DNA from: Ktedonobacter robiniae
GTDB taxonomy: Bacteria > Chloroflexota > Ktedonobacteria > Ktedonobacterales > Ktedonobacteraceae
Reading direction: 5' to 3'
Assembly (NCBI RefSeq): GCF_016587375.1
Contig: NZ_BNJG01000001.1
Span: 1,736,001-1,800,000, forward strand
Length of the DNA: 64,000 nt
Position 1 is the stretch's first letter. Each line of letters starts with the position of its first letter. A program made the translations under genes and the position numbers. This document shows, in pieces, positions 18,194-26,958 of the stretch. The notes beneath the pieces were generated by a model. It was not told the DNA's origin and did not search any database. It saw nothing but the letters and a program-made list of their open reading frames with translations.

Positions 18194-18676
18194 CTACAAA
18201 TTCCCCTCCGACAGCGGGCAGCCACCAGTGTTCGTGCCGCCAGGGCTTGAGTTCATTTTTTTGAGCAGGCGGTGAATGGTATCGAGCGAAATCGTCTCCA
18301 CAAAGCCGAGTTCCACCGCCTTGTCGGCCAGCAAGCGCACCGTCCAGTGATCATGCCCATCGGGGGCCGGGCTACAAGCCACGGCGATCAGATGGGCCGT
18401 CTGCAACCCCGAGAGGGCGCTGCGCCGGTGCTGCTGCACCTTATCATGCAAGACGGCCTCCACACCTCCTCGTGCGAAGCGTCCCCGGACGTTGGTCACC
18501 GTGGCTTCACACACATCGAACGCCTCGGCCAGTTGGGCAGTGCTCCAGCCTTCGGCAGATTTGAGCAGAAGACGGGCGCGCGTGATGGTACGGGCGTTGG
18601 CACTTCCTCGATGCACAAATGCTTCTAACGTGGTGCGTTCCTCTTGGGTCAAGCTGACGGCTGGCTGTCGTGGCAT
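18194..18676 (-). pseudogene. IS630 transposase, N-terminal HTH half
   Basis: 160 codons covering the helix-turn-helix part (LTQEERTTLEAFVHRGSANA, WSTAQLAEAFDVCEATVTNV) and the second winged helix (LADKAVELGFVETISLDTIHR). After LLKK the frame leaves the family sequence at an A7 run (CTCAAAAAAATG). A -1 shift, or one extra A, joins it to the DDE half for a ~369-residue transposase. Some IS630 members use programmed frameshifting at such A-runs, so this could be natural. Confidence 0.85.
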
Positions 18677-18735
18677 GGGGTTCCCTCCGTTTTTGCTCAG
18701 TATACCACCTTCCTAGAACCTAACCGAACTAAACA

Positions 18736-20319
18736 CTAGTGGCGATAGTGTCTCTTTCCTGTAAAGACCATGGTGATGGCATAGCTGTTGGCTGCCTGGA
18801 TGACATCGTCGTCGCGCGCCGCTCCTCCTGGCTGAATGATGGCGGTAATACCCGCGCGGGCCGCAGCCTCCACCGCATCGGCGAAGGGGAAGTAGGCATC
18901 GGCGGCAAGTACCGAACCCCGAGCACGACTTCCAGCCTTTTCCAGCGCTAACTGTACGCTTGCCAGACGATTCATCTGGCCCGCGCCAACGCCAATTAAG
19001 GCCAGCTTATGGGCCAGCACAATGGCGTTTGATTTCACCAGGCGTACCGCCTTCCAGGCAAACATCAAATCGGTGACCTCCTCCAGGTTAGGATCGCGCT
19101 CGGTCACAACGGTGTATTCTACCTCTTGTTCGCCAAGCAAATCCGGCGTCTGCAAGAGAAGTCCCCCACTAATTGAGCGTACATCTAAGGGGTGCGCAGG
19201 CCGGTGATCGACTTTCAGGCTATGAGTCGCGCGCTTGCGGGGCTCCAGGGGGGCGTGCGTAGCGAGTAGGCGCATCTCCGGCTTCGCGCGCAGGATAGAT
19301 CGTGCCTCACGGCTAAAAGCCGGCGCGATCACGGCTTCAAAAAAGAGCTGGCTCAGTTCGTGCGCGGTATCCCCATCGACCTCGCGATTACAACCTACAA
19401 TCCCTCCGCTGGCCGAAATAGGATCGCCAGCGTGTGCCTGCTGGTAGGCATCAAGCAGAGTATCTCCACAGGCCAAGCCACAGGGATTGGTATGTTTGAT
19501 GATCGCGACGGCTGGCACGGTAAAGGCTCGTGCCGCCTCCAAAGCAGTATCCAGGTCCAGCATATTGTTATATGATAGCTCGCCTCCCTGGAGAATTCCC
19601 GCCCCGGCAAGCGTAGCTTCTCCCCGGATATGGCCTGGCTTGTGGAACGAGGGCCAGCGATAGAGAGCCGCCTGTTGATGTGGGTTCTCCCCATAGCGTA
19701 GATTGCGCACCCGCTGCGCAGACAGAGTGACGATGCTGGGGAAGAGTTCATCTGAGCTGGTGTGCAAGTAGCTTGCAAGTGCGCTGTCGTAGCTTGCCAG
19801 ATAGTAAAGAGCAATCGCGGCCAGCCTGCGTCTCGTCTCCAGGCTCACCTCTCCCTGTTCACGCCATTCCTGAAGCACAGGCACATAATCCTCAGGACGT
19901 ATCAATACCAGAACATCCTCAAAATTACTGGCGGCAGCACGCAGTAGTGTCTCTCCACCTATATCTAGCTGCTCCATGGCATCAGCCAGCGGAGTCTCCT
20001 CCTCAGTTACAAATGGAGGAAAGTTTACCACCACGACATCTATCGGCTCGATGTGGTGGACACGCAAATCTTCTTCGTGCCGGGGGCGGTCCCGCCGGGC
20101 CAGCACCCCCCCTAACAAAGCGGGGTGAAGCAGCTTGACACGCCCCTCAAGAATGTCAGGGAACCCGGTTAGCTCCTCTACTGGTGTCACCGTGACGCCA
20201 GCCGCTTGCAGAGCCTTTAATGTCTCCCTGGTAGAGAAGAGAGAGACATGCAGACTCTCTAGCTCTTGAGCCAACCTGGGAAGTCCCTCACGATTTGTTA
20301 CGCTTATCAATGCCCTCAT
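18736..20319 (-). CDS. purH: Bifunctional AICAR transformylase / IMP cyclohydrolase
   Basis: A 527-residue protein catalysing the last two steps of IMP synthesis. The N-terminal MGS-like IMP cyclohydrolase domain spans about 1-190 (SVTNREGLPRLAQEL, HPALLGGVLARRD). The C-terminal AICAR transformylase follows (LRYGENPHQQAA, IIKHTNPCGLA, KSNAIVLAHK, ending FTGKRHYRH). The last two bases of the TAG stop are partly supplied by the IS630 insertion, but the protein end is unchanged. AAAGGA precedes the ATG. Confidence 0.96.
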   Translation of the reverse strand: MRALISVTNREGLPRLAQELESLHVSLFSTRETLKALQAAGVTVTPVEELTGFPDILEGRVKLLHPALLGGVLARRDRPRHEEDLRVHHIEPIDVVVVNFPPFVTEEETPLADAMEQLDIGGETLLRAAASNFEDVLVLIRPEDYVPVLQEWREQGEVSLETRRRLAAIALYYLASYDSALASYLHTSSDELFPSIVTLSAQRVRNLRYGENPHQQAALYRWPSFHKPGHIRGEATLAGAGILQGGELSYNNMLDLDTALEAARAFTVPAVAIIKHTNPCGLACGDTLLDAYQQAHAGDPISASGGIVGCNREVDGDTAHELSQLFFEAVIAPAFSREARSILRAKPEMRLLATHAPLEPRKRATHSLKVDHRPAHPLDVRSISGGLLLQTPDLLGEQEVEYTVVTERDPNLEEVTDLMFAWKAVRLVKSNAIVLAHKLALIGVGAGQMNRLASVQLALEKAGSRARGSVLAADAYFPFADAVEAAARAGITAIIQPGGAARDDDVIQAANSYAITMVFTGKRHYRH

Positions 20320-20877
20320 CCAGCTATCCTTTCAGGCTTTATGATGCGCATTCAAACGTCTCGGCCCGCACAAAAAAACGATACCTACAAACGTCTAGAT
20401 CTCACTCTCTCAGTATAGTCTACTCGCAGGGATCAGCAGAGAAGAACTACAACATTTCAAAACATTCATTAAAAGTGGCAAAATATGAAATTTATCTTAA
20501 CCAGCTTTTAGTACTTTACAACTAAATTATCTTGTACCCATAACGAATACCAAAAGAAGCATGGTAATATCCCTAACAGAACAATAAAGTTCTACAACAT
20601 ACCAGAACACATCGCACTATTTCAAACTGTTCCAGAGCACGCAGACACTGATGCATAAATTGATATATAGAGACGTATCATTCAAAAAAAGCCAAGGAGG
20701 GTGCCATCCACGCAAAAGGGTCATACCCATGCCACTCTGAAAGCCGTACAAACGCTTATACATTTGACCGTTTGTAGGCACAAGTGGCGCGAGACTTTGC
20801 CTGGCATAGTGCGAAACGCAGCCAAATTGCTGCATGTATTGTGATAGCTACCAGAGAGAAAGGGCCACACCAAACGT
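20320..20877. other. 558-bp A+T-rich divergent spacer
   Basis: Between purH and the exported-protein genes. I see only short repeats: CAAACGTCT twice (near 20352 and 20391), and an inverted ACAAACG...CGTTTGT pair (20748-20754 and 20769-20775) about 100 nt before the 20878 start that could be an operator. The 72-codon minus frame at 20617-20835 lacks gene-like features. Confidence 0.4.
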
Positions 20878-22386
20878 ATGCAAATACTTGACCGATCTCA
20901 TAAGACGAAGTCGAGAGAGGGCAAGCCCGCAGCTAGCGGACCACTACCTCGCCCAACACCACCTAAGCGTATAGTGCCATGGCTACTTATTACACTTGTC
21001 CTCTGTCTCGTGCTGGCACTCGGGGCAGGAACCTATCTCGTGTTACAACCGCGCCTCGGCTCCCATGCCGCCGAGGACAATCCTAATTGCACGCTTGTCG
21101 TGCCACAAAATCCTCTAAGTGCCAAAGGACTTGCCACACCATATCAACTTGTCGCTACTGATCCTAAGCAGGGTCCCTGCCATGAAGCCAATGCAGGACA
21201 GTCGGCCTTTGTGCAGGGCGCAGTCTTTGATCCTGCGACGGGTCAGATCTCGATCTATAATCCCCTGGTTGTGGATAAAGGTAATAAGCCAGCGCTTGCT
21301 CCGGTCGTGCCGCAACTCCCCGCAAACGCGATCGTTGGCCTCTGGTTCGGCTTTAACGCCGGCACCTTAACCCTAAAAGGGAATGGTGATGCCCTCCAGC
21401 AAGGCAAGTGTGTCAATGGCCTACCCGATGATGCCTTTGGTCAATTTGCCTATTGTAACGCCCCAGCCTTCTTCCAGGCAGCAAATCAGGCCATTCAGCA
21501 AGGGAAGCTCAAAGTTCCAGCGCTGGGGCGGGCTCATGACGGTCTGCCCTGCCCGACGGTACGCGATTTCTCGGTCGTCGACCAGGACCAGAGCGACAAT
21601 GTCACATCAACCTATCTAACAACAAATGATGGCGCAGTCGCGCAGATGAATCAGGCTAATGCCCTTAAACTCCAGGGGGCGCAACTCATCGCCAATGCCA
21701 GCGATAACCGACTCGTCTCCATTGCCCTGGACAATGCCCTGGGCTGCAAACCGTGGACGGCGCCTGACCTGGCAGATCCTGGTCAAGTGACAACAGCACT
21801 ACCGCTCAACGAGTTGATGGCCGCGGCAGACCAGGCGGCGCCAGCAGCCATTATTCCCAATGGGGATCCCATGGTACTACACAACGATAAGCCCAATATG
21901 CAGAAACTCAACCTGTATCGCGTTGGTGTCGACCAGCCAATGGTCAAGCGAGCCGACGAAGCAAGTACACGCCTCTATTGTACAAGTCTACTTGCGGCTG
22001 CCCCTCAGCGCATGCTGACCGATGCTCGCGTTACGACTCACCAGGCCTCTCCTGATACAGGCGCGGCCAATAACCTCTTTACCTTCCTGGCCCAGCGCTT
22101 TAATACGACCTGGGGGACCGATGGCGGCCTCAATTGCAAGGGACTACTCAATACTGACACGCCAATCACACTCAAACAAGATTCCAATGGCGTTACCATC
22201 AACGCCACGATCCAGGGCATCAAAATGACAATGCCCATGGACTGCTCCGTCAACGGTGTCCTTATCTCTGGCTGCCAGGGAACCACCACCATCAACGGTG
22301 TCACCTGTAACTTCGCTATGGATAACAAAACCCGTCGCGTCCTCATCAACTGTCCACAACCCGGACAGGGGAAGGATGAAAAGTAA
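20878..22386 (+). CDS. Exported/membrane-anchored cysteine-rich protein, paralog 1
   Basis: A 502-residue protein of unknown function. After a basic proline-rich N-terminus, one hydrophobic helix (residues ~37-58, WLLITLVLCLVLALGAGTYL) should anchor or export it. The outer part has regularly spaced cysteines (NCTLVV, GPCHEAN, GKCVNG, FAYCNAP, LPCPTVRDF, LGCKPW, LYCTSL, LNCKG). This suggests disulfides outside the membrane. Conserved blocks shared with the next gene include AFVQGAVFDPATGQISIYNPLVV, GLWFGFN and VVDQDQSDNVTS. The 3' end has three further Cys blocks (MDCSVNGVLISGCQG, TCNFAM) absent from paralog 2. A ribosome site (AAAGGG) is weakly placed. Confidence 0.75.
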   Translation: MQILDRSHKTKSREGKPAASGPLPRPTPPKRIVPWLLITLVLCLVLALGAGTYLVLQPRLGSHAAEDNPNCTLVVPQNPLSAKGLATPYQLVATDPKQGPCHEANAGQSAFVQGAVFDPATGQISIYNPLVVDKGNKPALAPVVPQLPANAIVGLWFGFNAGTLTLKGNGDALQQGKCVNGLPDDAFGQFAYCNAPAFFQAANQAIQQGKLKVPALGRAHDGLPCPTVRDFSVVDQDQSDNVTSTYLTTNDGAVAQMNQANALKLQGAQLIANASDNRLVSIALDNALGCKPWTAPDLADPGQVTTALPLNELMAAADQAAPAAIIPNGDPMVLHNDKPNMQKLNLYRVGVDQPMVKRADEASTRLYCTSLLAAAPQRMLTDARVTTHQASPDTGAANNLFTFLAQRFNTTWGTDGGLNCKGLLNTDTPITLKQDSNGVTINATIQGIKMTMPMDCSVNGVLISGCQGTTTINGVTCNFAMDNKTRRVLINCPQPGQGKDEK

Positions 22387-22399
22387 GAGAGGAGCTAAT

Positions 22400-23956
22400 A
22401 TGCAAACACTGCCAAAACCCGATATAAAGCAACCAGGTACCGGTTCAAGTGGCCCTCTGGAGCCGCTTCAGAGACAAAAAAAGTCAGGACTCAGACCAGT
22501 GATCTTTGTGAGTATCGCGCTCTTGCTGCTCACGCTCCTGGCTGGAGCCTTCCTGTTCTTTGGTCAGAAGCGCATAGGCACCCACGCGGCCGCGGCCAAT
22601 GCTAACTGTACCCTGATCGTGCCCGCCAATCCCCTCAGCGCGCAGGGCCTGGCTACTCCCTACCAGTTGCAAGCCACCGATCCCAATGCGGGCCCTTGTA
22701 ACGAGACCAACGCGGATCAGGCCGCCTTCGTGCAAGGGGCCGTTTTTGACCCGGCGACAGGCCAGATCTCAATTTACAATCCTCTGGTCGTCGATGCGGG
22801 TACACAACCCGCTGTCGCGCCAGTCGTACCAACACTGCCCCAGAACGCTATTGTGGGCCTCTGGTTTGGCTTTAATGGCACGACCCTGACGCTCCGTGGC
22901 CAGGGTCGTGCGCTACTCCAGGGACGCTGCGTCAATGGCCTGCTCAATAATCCCTTTGGCCAGTTTGCCTACTGCAACGCACCCACCTTCTTCAGCGCGG
23001 CCAACCAGGCGATCAGACAGGGCAAACTTGTGGTTCCACCCATCGGCCAGGGCAGCGATGGAAAACCCTGCCCTACAGTTCGCGACTTTGCGGTTGTCGA
23101 CCAGGACCAGAGCGATAACGTGACCAGCGTGTACCTGGCCAATGCCAATGGGCAGACCGCGCAAATGAACCCGGCCAATGCGGGCCAGTTGCAGGGCGCG
23201 CAGACTCTTGTCAACGCCAGTGATAACCGCCTGGTTGCAGTGGCCCTGGACGGTGCTCTAGGTTGTAAACCCTGGATGGCCCCCGACCTAGCAGCTCCAG
23301 GCCAGATGGCTCCCGCCCTGCCACTCAACGAGTTACAGGCAGCCCGGCAACAGGCTCAACCCGCGGCGGTCATTCCAGCAGGCGACCCCATGGTGCTCAA
23401 TAACGGGAAAAGCAGCACAGCCAAACTCAATCTCTACCGCCTGGGTGTGGATCAGCCGTTTGTGCTCAACACCGATCGGGGCGCAAGCACCAAACAGTAT
23501 TGCACCAATCTGCTCAATATCCAGCCGCCACGCCTGCAAAACCTGATGAACCTGCTTCAGCAGAAAGCATCACCAATGCCAGACGTGGCTAACAATCTCT
23601 TTACCTTTATGGCCCAGCGCTTCAACACCACCTGGGGGGCCGATGATGGCCTCAACTGCCAGGGTCTACTCAATATGAATAGCCCCATCCAGGCCCAGAC
23701 TGATGGCAATGGGGTCACTATCAGCGCCACTATCAACCTTAACAACAATGGTGGGCAGAATGGCGCAGCGCCTACTCAGCCCGCGGCACCTACCAGCACA
23801 GCAGGTGCCACCCCCACGCCTGCCAACGGTAACGCGCAACCTACACCTCCTGTCGATAACGCAGGAGCCACGCCTACCCCTGACGCCGGGAATGGCACCC
23901 CCCAGCTCACGCCTCCTGCCGATAACGCAGGGGCCACACCTACTCCTGGTCAGTAG
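22400..23956 (+). CDS. Exported/membrane-anchored cysteine-rich protein, paralog 2
   Basis: 518 residues from ATG 22400 (GGAG at 22391; an upstream in-frame extension overlaps paralog 1 and is not credible). One helix near residues 34-55 (FVSIALLLLTLLAGAFLFF) is followed by a domain closely similar to paralog 1 along its length. The C-terminus differs: it is a Pro/Thr/Ala-rich tail with AGATPTP repeated three times, typical of a flexible, possibly glycosylated or wall-spanning stretch. The genes are 13 bp apart and clearly arose by tandem duplication. Function unknown. Confidence 0.78.
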   Translation: MQTLPKPDIKQPGTGSSGPLEPLQRQKKSGLRPVIFVSIALLLLTLLAGAFLFFGQKRIGTHAAAANANCTLIVPANPLSAQGLATPYQLQATDPNAGPCNETNADQAAFVQGAVFDPATGQISIYNPLVVDAGTQPAVAPVVPTLPQNAIVGLWFGFNGTTLTLRGQGRALLQGRCVNGLLNNPFGQFAYCNAPTFFSAANQAIRQGKLVVPPIGQGSDGKPCPTVRDFAVVDQDQSDNVTSVYLANANGQTAQMNPANAGQLQGAQTLVNASDNRLVAVALDGALGCKPWMAPDLAAPGQMAPALPLNELQAARQQAQPAAVIPAGDPMVLNNGKSSTAKLNLYRLGVDQPFVLNTDRGASTKQYCTNLLNIQPPRLQNLMNLLQQKASPMPDVANNLFTFMAQRFNTTWGADDGLNCQGLLNMNSPIQAQTDGNGVTISATINLNNNGGQNGAAPTQPAAPTSTAGATPTPANGNAQPTPPVDNAGATPTPDAGNGTPQLTPPADNAGATPTPGQ

Positions 23957-23966
23957 ACGCTAGACT

Positions 23967-24012
23967 ACAAAAAGAGAGAGGCGAATCATGTGATCCGCCT
24001 CTCTCTTTTTGT
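23967..24012. terminator. Bidirectional terminator after paralog 2 / rpmA
   Basis: The 17-bp arms (23967-23983 and 23996-24012) carry an A5/T5 tract at the base. It lies between convergent stops at 23956 and 24027. Confidence 0.9.
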
Positions 24013-24026
24013 GCGTTTATTTTTGC

Positions 24027-24347
24027 TTAGGCCTCAGCAGCGACTGGCTCCTCAACCTCTCCAAGCAGTTCCGCAATGGAGGGGCGATCGGGGAACTCGG
24101 TCACAATGCTGACATTGCGACGATCGCGTGAGTAGTGGCCAAATTTGACATAACCATCGATCAGAGCGTAGATGGTATGATCGCGACCCAGACCGACATT
24201 GTCGCCGGGGCGAATCTTGGTACCACGCTGGCGCACGATAATGCTACCAGCGCTCACCAGCTGACCATCAAAGCGCTTGACACCAAGCATCTTAGGTTTG
24301 CTATCGCGACCGTTGCGCGAGCTACCCATACCTTTCTTATGTGCCAT
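24027..24347 (-). CDS. rpmA: 50S ribosomal protein L27
   Basis: A 106-residue protein. It starts [16 protein letters not shown], continues [23 protein letters not shown] and has [16 protein letters not shown], all diagnostic for L27, whose N-terminus reaches the peptidyl-transferase centre. It starts directly with the mature form without the cleavable Firmicutes-type extension. Second gene of the classical rplU-rpmA operon, 6 bp after rplU, with an AGGAG site. Confidence 0.97.
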   Translation of the reverse strand: MAHKKGMGSSRNGRDSKPKMLGVKRFDGQLVSAGSIIVRQRGTKIRPGDNVGLGRDHTIYALIDGYVKFGHYSRDRRNVSIVTEFPDRPSIAELLGEVEEPVAAEA

Positions 24348-24353
24348 GAGATT

Positions 24354-24872
24354 TTACTCCTCTGTGCTGCTTTCTTGAGTCTTCTTGCTTGAACGGCGAC
24401 GAGGTTTTTTCTCCTCAACGGGCTGCTCCGCAACAGCGGTCTGAGTCTCACTCTTGACCTCTTCAGCGGGAGCGGTCTCTTTTTTCGCCTTAGTCTTAGC
24501 CTTAGCAGGTGCGGCCTTTGTTTCTGCCTTTGGCTCTTCGCCAGAGACCAGGCTCTTGCCCTTCGAGATAATGTCATCAATGCTCAGAACAGTCAATTCC
24601 TGGCGATGACCACGGCGATGGCGATAGCGTTTCTTGGACTTGTACTTGAAGACGATTAGCTTCTCACCGCGCTTCTGACCAACGACGGTGGCCAGGACCT
24701 TCGCGCCCTCAACAAAAGGCGCACCCACGAGAGCAGTGTCGGCATCGGAGACCAGCAATACCTCGCCGATCTCAATCTGCTTCCCATCCTCATGGGGGAG
24801 GCGGTTCACTTCGAGCTTATCGCCGACAGTGACTTTGTACTGTCGTCCACCACTTTTGATTACGGCAAACAT
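24354..24872 (-). CDS. rplU: 50S ribosomal protein L21 with lysine-rich C-terminal extension
   Basis: 172 residues from ATG 24872 (AGGAG upstream; a longer frame adds 42 unrelated residues). Residues 1-103 are standard L21 (MFAVIKSGGRQYKV, VFKYKSKKRYRHRRGHRQ). The remaining ~70 residues are an unusual Lys/Ala/Glu-rich tail without fold (KAKTKAKKETAPAEE). Usual L21 is ~103 residues. The tail probably binds rRNA or is disordered. Confidence 0.95.
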   Translation of the reverse strand: MFAVIKSGGRQYKVTVGDKLEVNRLPHEDGKQIEIGEVLLVSDADTALVGAPFVEGAKVLATVVGQKRGEKLIVFKYKSKKRYRHRRGHRQELTVLSIDDIISKGKSLVSGEEPKAETKAAPAKAKTKAKKETAPAEEVKSETQTAVAEQPVEEKKPRRRSSKKTQESSTEE

Positions 24873-25099
24873 CTCTTCAATTTTCTCCTTGCAAAACTTT
24901 CGTCGCGCCCAAACAGCCTCAGCTAAGAATGACGCGACTACAAAACCCGCGCGTGATGAGAGGGATACGTGGGAGGCGTGGATGGAGGCCATCCTCACAG
25001 TTCCGCTTCTAACAACTCATCCGTCTATCTTGCTGCACCCCAGCGGCACACGGCGAGGAAACAATGCCAGATACGCAGGCTTACTCGACAACATACTAC

Positions 25100-25176
25100 C
25101 TATCGGAAACCTGAGCGCGCTTGTCCCCGAATGGGGGAGGCCCTAGCCGCGAGAGCGGCGTTGGTTTCCGTATAAG
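25100..25176. repeat. Y-element copy A
   Basis: A 77-bp element in the orientation opposite to copies B and D: TATCGGAAACC ... GGTTTCCGTATAAG outer pairing, CCCCGAATGGGG arm, and a GCCGC-gaga-GCGGC stem-loop where B and D have GTCAC/GTGAC. It lies 228 bp upstream of rplU. Confidence 0.8.
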
Positions 25177-25378
25177 AAGGTACCGACATGCGCGGGCAAT
25201 GACCATTCCTGGTCTCAACAACTACAGGCAAACACACGAAAAAATCCACGGTCTTGTAATCTGACCCGTAGACGATTTGAGTATACGGTCCCATAGTGTG
25301 GGCGCAGCTATGCAAGCATATGATAGCAGTGCCGCTACCCACGTGTCAAGCACTATGCTCTCAAAAAGTTCTTTTTTC

Positions 25379-25455
25379 GCGCCTGCGGCGCTCAGGGGTA
25401 AGGTGGATCAGGCGGTGGGCTGGCGGAGCCAGCCCACCGCCTGATCCACCTTACC
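25379..25455. repeat. GTAAGG-hairpin element 2 (28-bp arms plus GCGCCTGCGGCGC)
   Basis: GCGCCTGCGGCGC at 25379-25391 is followed by arms 25397-25424 and 25428-25455 (GGTAAGGTGG... ending CCACCTTACC). It sits between Y-element copies A and B in the 934-bp gap between rplU and the MerR gene. That gap holds no gene I can support. Confidence 0.75.
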
Positions 25456-25537
25456 TGAGGCGAGCTTGCGAGTCGAAACAGGCACCTGAAGTGAGTTTGC
25501 AAAACAAAATATAGCCCTTTTTGCCAGGAAAAGACCG

Positions 25538-25576
25538 TGTTATACTATGCCAAATAGCTTCTATGCCAAATAGCTT
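25538..25576 (+). promoter_or_regulatory. Extended -10 overlapping a perfect 16-bp tandem duplication
   Basis: TGTTATACT (25538-25546) is an extended -10-like site. It runs into two head-to-tail copies of CTATGCCAAATAGCTT (25545-25560 and 25561-25576). The MerR gene begins 230 nt downstream; the duplication could be an operator pair for its autoregulation. Confidence 0.45.
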
Positions 25577-25697
25577 CACATACCAGCAAAAAATCTAAAC
25601 ACTACCTGAAATAGGTCTCTCAGTATGTCCCTAATAGAGGAGAAATGTGGGGAGAAAATTATCCGTTCTTTGCTATACATCTATCTTTGATTATGAT

Positions 25698-25773
25698 CTT
25701 ATTCCGAAACCCAACGTCACTGGTGTGACTAGCGCTTCCCCCATTCGGGGACAAGCGCGCTCAGGTTTTCGGA
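25698..25773. repeat. Y-element copy B
   Basis: A 76-bp element almost identical to copy D (CCGAAACCCAACGTCAC, then GTGACTAGCGCTTCCCCC). It is inverted relative to copy A, 522 bp away, and lies 34 bp before the MerR/B12 start. Confidence 0.8.
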
Positions 25774-25806
25774 GAAGAAGTATGTGGAGGAGAACACAAA
25801 GTAACT

Positions 25807-26940
25807 ATGTATGAGGGCTTTAACGCTTGTCCAGACCTGGAAAAATATTCAGGCGAGCCAGTCTATCACACCAAAGTGGTCGAACAGATCACTGGCATTC
25901 GCGCTAATACGTTGCGCATCTGGGAGCGGCGCTATCACTTCCTGACTCCTAAACGTGCCGAAAACGACTATCGCCTCTATTCAGAACGCGATGTGGTGTT
26001 GTTACGCTGGCTAAAAGAGCGCATCGACAATGGCATGAGTATTAGCGAGGCTATTAACTTTTTTGAGCGCCTGGACAAGGTTCGCAAACAACATCCGCCC
26101 AAACAGGTCGATGCCGCGTCACCCCTCCACAGCCCTCATATCTTCACAGTCGCCAGTCGCCAGGCATTTACCCTCCCCCGTGGACTGGAGCAGCAACTAC
26201 GTGCGCAACAGGATGAATTTCCTGAACAGGAAGTAAGCGCCCCAGAGCCACTTCCTTTTCCTCGTGAGACCCTACCTCAGCTGCCAGAAGAAATTCTGCT
26301 CCTTGCCCAGGAGCGCCTGCTGACCGCTTTCCGTAACCTGGACGATACAGAAGCGCATATGGTACTCACGCCTCTCTTAATTACCTATCCTGTCGAACAG
26401 GTGTGCGCCGATTTAATTACACCTACACTCTGGAAAATTGGTGAACTCTGGGAGAATCATAAGATTACGGTCACAGTTGAACACTTCGCCAGCAATTTCT
26501 TCCGTGGCCTGCTTACCAATTTGTTCTATATGGCACCTCGTCCAATGCACGTGCCCCTCGTCATGATTAGCTGCGCTCCGGGAGAAGCCCATGAGCTTGC
26601 CGCGCTGATGCTGGCACTAGTCTTGCGCCTGCAAAATGTGCGCGTGGCATACCTGGGCCAGAGCATCGAGAGTGAGGGGTTAATCGGTTCCATACAACAG
26701 CTATGCCCGGCGCTGGTCTGCGTCTCCCTGACCATCCCTTCGCATCTCCCAAATCTGCTCTCCCTGGCACAACAGATTCAGAAGCTGCCCTCACCTCGAC
26801 CGCGCTTTATCTTCGGCGGGCAGGCCTTCCTGGAATATCCCAATATTGCTCAGGATATTCCAGGTGTCTATATTCATGGTAATATGAAAGAAGTCGTAAA
26901 ACAAATTCAGACACTCTATACGCAACAGGGGATCGCATAG
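25807..26940 (+). CDS. MerR-type regulator with B12-binding domain (CarH-like)
   Basis: A 377-residue protein. Residues ~20-90 are a MerR winged helix (VVEQITGIRANTLRIWERRY, then DYRLYSERDVVLLRWL). A proline-rich linker follows. Residues ~165-255 form the helical B12-cap domain (VTVEHFASNFFRGLL). Residues ~258-370 form the B12-binding Rossmann domain with the E-x-H segment in APGEAHELAAL, and FIFGGQAF near the end. In CarH, adenosylcobalamin held this way acts as a light-cleaved ligand controlling DNA binding. Here the His remains but the final Gly of ExHxxG is Ala, and the cap Trp seen in CarH is not obvious. The membrane-protein gene 18 bp downstream is likely co-transcribed. Confidence 0.88.
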   Translation: MYEGFNACPDLEKYSGEPVYHTKVVEQITGIRANTLRIWERRYHFLTPKRAENDYRLYSERDVVLLRWLKERIDNGMSISEAINFFERLDKVRKQHPPKQVDAASPLHSPHIFTVASRQAFTLPRGLEQQLRAQQDEFPEQEVSAPEPLPFPRETLPQLPEEILLLAQERLLTAFRNLDDTEAHMVLTPLLITYPVEQVCADLITPTLWKIGELWENHKITVTVEHFASNFFRGLLTNLFYMAPRPMHVPLVMISCAPGEAHELAALMLALVLRLQNVRVAYLGQSIESEGLIGSIQQLCPALVCVSLTIPSHLPNLLSLAQQIQKLPSPRPRFIFGGQAFLEYPNIAQDIPGVYIHGNMKEVVKQIQTLYTQQGIA

Positions 26941-26958
26941 ACAGAAAAAGGCCTGCAT

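Larger units (their letters stand above)
17555..18736 (-). mobile_element. IS630-family insertion sequence, 1182 bp, TA target duplication
   Basis: The ends are GTGTCTAGTTCGGTTAG (left) and CTAACCGAACTAAACAC (right), inverted repeats with one mismatch. They are flanked by a TA dinucleotide on each side (17553-17554 and 18737-18738), as expected for IS630/Tc1 insertion. Two minus-strand frames encode the transposase halves. Removing the element and one TA restores a continuous TAG stop for purH. The element appears inactive (see the transposase entries). Confidence 0.92.

Noticed and set aside
20617..20835. 72-codon minus frame in the purH spacer
   Set aside because: A+T-rich spacer, no ribosome site, low-information composition.
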